A stretch of 64,000 nt of DNA from Actinomadura hibisca NBRC 15177 (lineage in GTDB: Bacteria; Actinomycetota; Actinomycetes; Streptosporangiales; Streptosporangiaceae): assembly GCF_001552635.1 (NCBI RefSeq), contig NZ_BCRO01000019.1, forward strand, positions 186,001 through 250,000, given 5' to 3'. Of this stretch, positions 61,813 to 64,000 are shown one piece after another. The notes below the pieces were generated by a model. The model ran no database searches, was not told where the DNA came from, and worked only from the letters and a program-made list of their open reading frames with translations. The stretch's first letter is position 1. Every line of letters starts with the position of its first letter. Made by a program: the position numbers and the translations under genes.

Positions 61813-62685
61813 GTGTCGTACACCGAGATCGAGTACCGGGTCGAGGACGGGATCGCCACGATCACCCTGAACCGGCCGCACCGCATGAACGCCTACACCT
61901 ACACGATGCGGGCCGAGATGCTCGACGCGTTCGACCGCATCGACGCCGACGATGCGGTGCGGGTCGTCGTGGTCACCGGCGCGGGCCGGGCGTTCTGCGC
62001 CGGGGCCGACCTCGGCGGGGGCGGGGCCACCTTCGACAAGGACAGGTCGCAGGACATGTTCGCGGGCGAGGACGACGTCCTGGAGGACGGCACCCCGCGC
62101 GACGGCGGCGGCACCGTGGCGCTGCGCATCGCGCGCTGCCTCAAGCCGGTCATCGGCGCGTTCAACGGCGCGGCCGTCGGCGTCGGCGTCACGATGACGC
62201 TGCCGATGGACGTGCGGCTGGCCAGCGACAAGGCCAAGTTCGGGTTCGTGTTCGCACGGCGCGGCATCGTCACCGAGGCCGCCTCGTCGTGGTTCCTGCC
62301 GCGCCTGGTCGGCATCGCCCAGGCGATGGAGTGGGCCGCGACCGGCCGCGTGTTCGACGCGCAGGAGGCGCTGGCGGGCGGCCTGGTGTCGCGCCTGTAC
62401 GCGCCCGACGAGCTGCTCCCGGCCGCCTACGAGCTGGCCCGCGAGATCGCCGACAACACCTCGGCGGTGTCGGTGGCGGCCATCCGCCGCCTGATGTGGT
62501 CGGGCCTGTCGGCCCCGTCGCCGTGGGACGCGCACGCCGCCGACTCGCGCCTGATGGCGGCGCTGGGCGGCGCGGCCGACGCCAACGAGGGCGTCACCTC
62601 GTTCCTGGAGAAGCGCCCGGCGGTGTTCCCGATGCGGGTCAGCACCGACCTGCCGCCGCAGGTGCCGGACTGGCCGCTGCGCTGA
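61813..62685 (+). CDS. Enoyl-CoA hydratase/isomerase family protein
   Basis: A 290-residue crotonase-fold enzyme: GIATITLNRPHRMNAYTY, oxyanion-hole segments FCAGADLGGGG and FNGAAVGVGVTM, and RRGIVTEAASSWFLPRLVG, where the glutamate corresponds to the catalytic residue of the hydratases. It probably acts in fatty-acid beta-oxidation, but only one of the two hydratase glutamates is clear, so an isomerase is possible. The start is GTG. Confidence 0.9.
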   Translation: MSYTEIEYRVEDGIATITLNRPHRMNAYTYTMRAEMLDAFDRIDADDAVRVVVVTGAGRAFCAGADLGGGGATFDKDRSQDMFAGEDDVLEDGTPRDGGGTVALRIARCLKPVIGAFNGAAVGVGVTMTLPMDVRLASDKAKFGFVFARRGIVTEAASSWFLPRLVGIAQAMEWAATGRVFDAQEALAGGLVSRLYAPDELLPAAYELAREIADNTSAVSVAAIRRLMWSGLSAPSPWDAHAADSRLMAALGGAADANEGVTSFLEKRPAVFPMRVSTDLPPQVPDWPLR

Positions 62686-62741
62686 GCCGCGCCTGACGGC
62701 GGGCCGCGCGCACGCCGGACGCGCACCGCGCGCACGTCGTG

Positions 62742-62769
62742 ACCCCGGGGCCGCGGGCCCCGGGGTTTC
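62742..62769 (+). terminator. Terminator of the crotonase gene
   Basis: ACCCCGGGGCC (62742-62752) pairs with GGCCCCGGGGT (62756-62766) around GCG, followed by TTT. Confidence 0.85.
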
Positions 62770-62894
62770 GCGTGTTATGGATCTTTCGCCGGGGGATTCA
62801 CGAAACGGTCACGAGCAGGTGATCTTGCGTTGGCGGCGGTGTGTCGGAGTGGCGCAGGGGTATCAATCACCCTGAGCGACACTTTCGGGGGTAA

Positions 62895-63740
62895 GTGGTG
62901 CGTGCCGGAAATTGCACTGTGCTCGTCGCGGCGGGCGTGTTGGCCGCGGCGTGCGGACAGGCCGTCTCCGTGCGGCAGCAGGCGGCGGTGCCGGGCCAGC
63001 AGGCCGGGCGCGCCGCGCCGTCTTCCACGGGTTCGCCCGCGCCGGGTTCTCCCGCGCCGGGGTTGCCCGCGCCGGCGTCTCCGGCGCCGGCGTCTCCCGC
63101 CGCGCCCACGCCGGTTCCCACACCGCCGCCGCGGCAGATCGACTGCGCGAAGGCCAAGTGCGTGGCGCTGACCTTCGACGACGGGCCCGGCGAGTACACC
63201 GCCCACCTGCTGGACGAGCTCAAGCAGGCCGACGCGCGCGCCACGTTCTTCATGCTCGGCCAGAACGTGCACGCCCACCGCGACCTGGTGCGCCGCATGG
63301 CCGCCGAGGGCCACGAGCTGGCCAACCACAGCTGGTCGCATCCGCAGCTCACCAGCCTGTCCAGCGCCGGGGTGCGGTCGCAGGTGCGGCGCACCCAGGA
63401 GGCGATCAAGGAGGCGTCGGGCGTCGAGCCGACGTTGTTCCGCCCGCCCTACGGGGCCACCGACGCCCGCGTGGGGAAGGCGATCGGCATGCCGCTGATC
63501 ATGTGGAGCGTGGACAGCCTCGACTGGCGCTACCGCAGCGTCGCCCGCAACGCCCGGGTCGGGGTGCGCGAGCCCCGCAGGGACGGGGTCGTGCTCTACC
63601 ACGACATCCACGAGGCGTCGGTCGAGGCCGCGCCCAAGGTGGTGGCCGGGCTGAAGCGCCGCGGCTTCACCCTGGTCACCGTCTCGGAGCTCTACCAGGG
63701 CAAGCAGCTCAAGCCCGGCCGCCTCTACCCCAAGTGGTAG
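62895..63740 (+). CDS. Polysaccharide deacetylase lipoprotein (CE4 family)
   Basis: A 281-residue exported enzyme. Signal peptide with lipobox-like LAAAC, then a Pro/Ala/Ser linker made of SPAPG-type repeats (about 45-75) and a NodB domain: LTFDDGPG (catalytic Asp and metal Asp), HSWSHP (metal histidines), RPPYGATD and the C-terminal VLYHDIHEAS (catalytic His). It should deacetylate peptidoglycan or another wall glycan. The start is GTG 62895 or the next GTG 62898. Confidence 0.92.
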   Translation: MVRAGNCTVLVAAGVLAAACGQAVSVRQQAAVPGQQAGRAAPSSTGSPAPGSPAPGLPAPASPAPASPAAPTPVPTPPPRQIDCAKAKCVALTFDDGPGEYTAHLLDELKQADARATFFMLGQNVHAHRDLVRRMAAEGHELANHSWSHPQLTSLSSAGVRSQVRRTQEAIKEASGVEPTLFRPPYGATDARVGKAIGMPLIMWSVDSLDWRYRSVARNARVGVREPRRDGVVLYHDIHEASVEAAPKVVAGLKRRGFTLVTVSELYQGKQLKPGRLYPKW

Positions 63741-63741
63741 G

Positions 63742-64000
63742 TCACAGCTCCAGCTCGGGTTTCAGCCGCCGCATCGACCAGCGCCGTTGCAGGTGCACCG
63801 CGAGGACGAGCAGCGCCAGCGCGGCCACCAGGAAGCCGCCCAGGATCAGCGCGTCCTTGACGACGTGCGAAGTCTGCCCGCCGGAGATCGTGGCCCGCAT
63901 CGGCGCGACGAAGTAGGTCATCGGCACCACGTCGTGGATCGCCCGGAACGGTTGCGGCAACGTCTCCACCGGGTACAGGCCGCCGCACGACACCAGTTGC
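63742..64000 (-). CDS. C-terminal part of a YhgE/Pip-type membrane protein (runs off the window)
   Basis: 86 codons of the 3' end are visible. CGGLYPVETLPQPFRAIHDVVPMTYFV matches in style the C-terminus of YhgE/Pip (phage-infection protein) and ABC-2-type permeases; shown motif pieces are LYPVETLPQPFRAIH and VVPMTYFVAPMRATI. A last helix LILGGFLVAALALLVLAVHL precedes a short basic tail. The stop TGA lies 1 bp after the deacetylase stop, in convergent orientation. Confidence 0.75.
   Translation of the reverse strand, partial: QLVSCGGLYPVETLPQPFRAIHDVVPMTYFVAPMRATISGGQTSHVVKDALILGGFLVAALALLVLAVHLQRRWSMRRLKPELEL

Noticed and set aside
62820..62894. Possible tRNA or small RNA before the deacetylase gene
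   Set aside because: No cloverleaf could be drawn and no conserved T-loop is present; treated as leader sequence.
63030..63105. 15-bp repeats as a regulatory repeat
   Set aside because: They are in frame in the deacetylase and encode an SPAPG-type wall linker.

Overview
The window reads as chromosomal DNA of a high-GC actinomycete. Most coding sequence is very GC-rich, GTG and TTG starts are common, genes are packed with 4-nt stop/start overlaps, and the content is typical of mycothiol-producing Streptosporangiales or Streptomycetales. That content includes mshB, an XRE/DUF5753 regulator with tandem DUF397 genes, several membrane Ser/Thr kinases, a SpoIIE-type phosphatase and an Lrp-controlled rocD. 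A relative of Actinomadura is my best guess; the genus is inference.

Layout. 0-6 kb: 3' part of a LysR regulator, the sdhCAB succinate dehydrogenase operon with two strong dyads upstream, and a response-regulator/PP2C phosphatase. 6-13 kb: a two-gene ABC exporter whose subunits carry complementary degenerate ATP sites, a lamin-tail protein behind a structured leader, and an S9 peptidase. 13-19 kb: a Ser/Thr kinase, mshB with its usual small membrane partner, a flavin reductase, and a PadR-MFS efflux pair. 19-23 kb: two glycosyltransferases, rocD and a divergent Lrp regulator. 23-27 kb: a three-gene cluster of an active kinase, a degenerate tandem pseudokinase and an Swt1-HEPN membrane protein; the first and third share an extracytoplasmic domain. 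27-35 kb: RraA-like protein, M6 protease, MFS/TetR pair, another MFS exporter, glycosyltransferase and RNase HI. 35-40 kb: a coupled operon of flavin monooxygenase, ferritin-like diiron protein, SDR and lipase/esterase facing a TetR gene, resembling part of the mycobacterial mymA operon.

40-49.5 kb looks accessory, with visibly lower GC in places. It holds an anti-sigma-type ATPase, a whiJ-like regulator with two DUF397 genes, a DUF5710-HNH protein, and a coupled operon of two lipoproteins, one secreted protein and a Ser/Thr kinase. DUF6183 and companion genes follow. 49.5-58.4 kb: a membrane-anchored hydrolase, a NADAR gene divergent from a TNT-type NAD glycohydrolase, a tripeptidyl aminopeptidase, a tiny protein resembling a protease propeptide, a trypsin-like protease, and a second kinase-less copy of the lipoprotein/secreted-protein pair. 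58.5-64 kb: an apparently inactive CysRS/MshC-like protein, a methyltransferase, small unknowns, a membrane protein, a crotonase, a polysaccharide deacetylase lipoprotein, and the end of a YhgE/Pip-type membrane protein.

The best candidates for undescribed biology are the envelope kinase operon with its kinase-less duplicate (43.6-47.6 and 57.2-58.4 kb), the kinase/pseudokinase/HEPN cluster (23.1-27.2 kb), the free-standing propeptide-like protein beside its protease (55.6-57.0 kb), and the NADAR/TNT pair (51.1-53.9 kb). All function calls are from reading motifs; no database search was possible.
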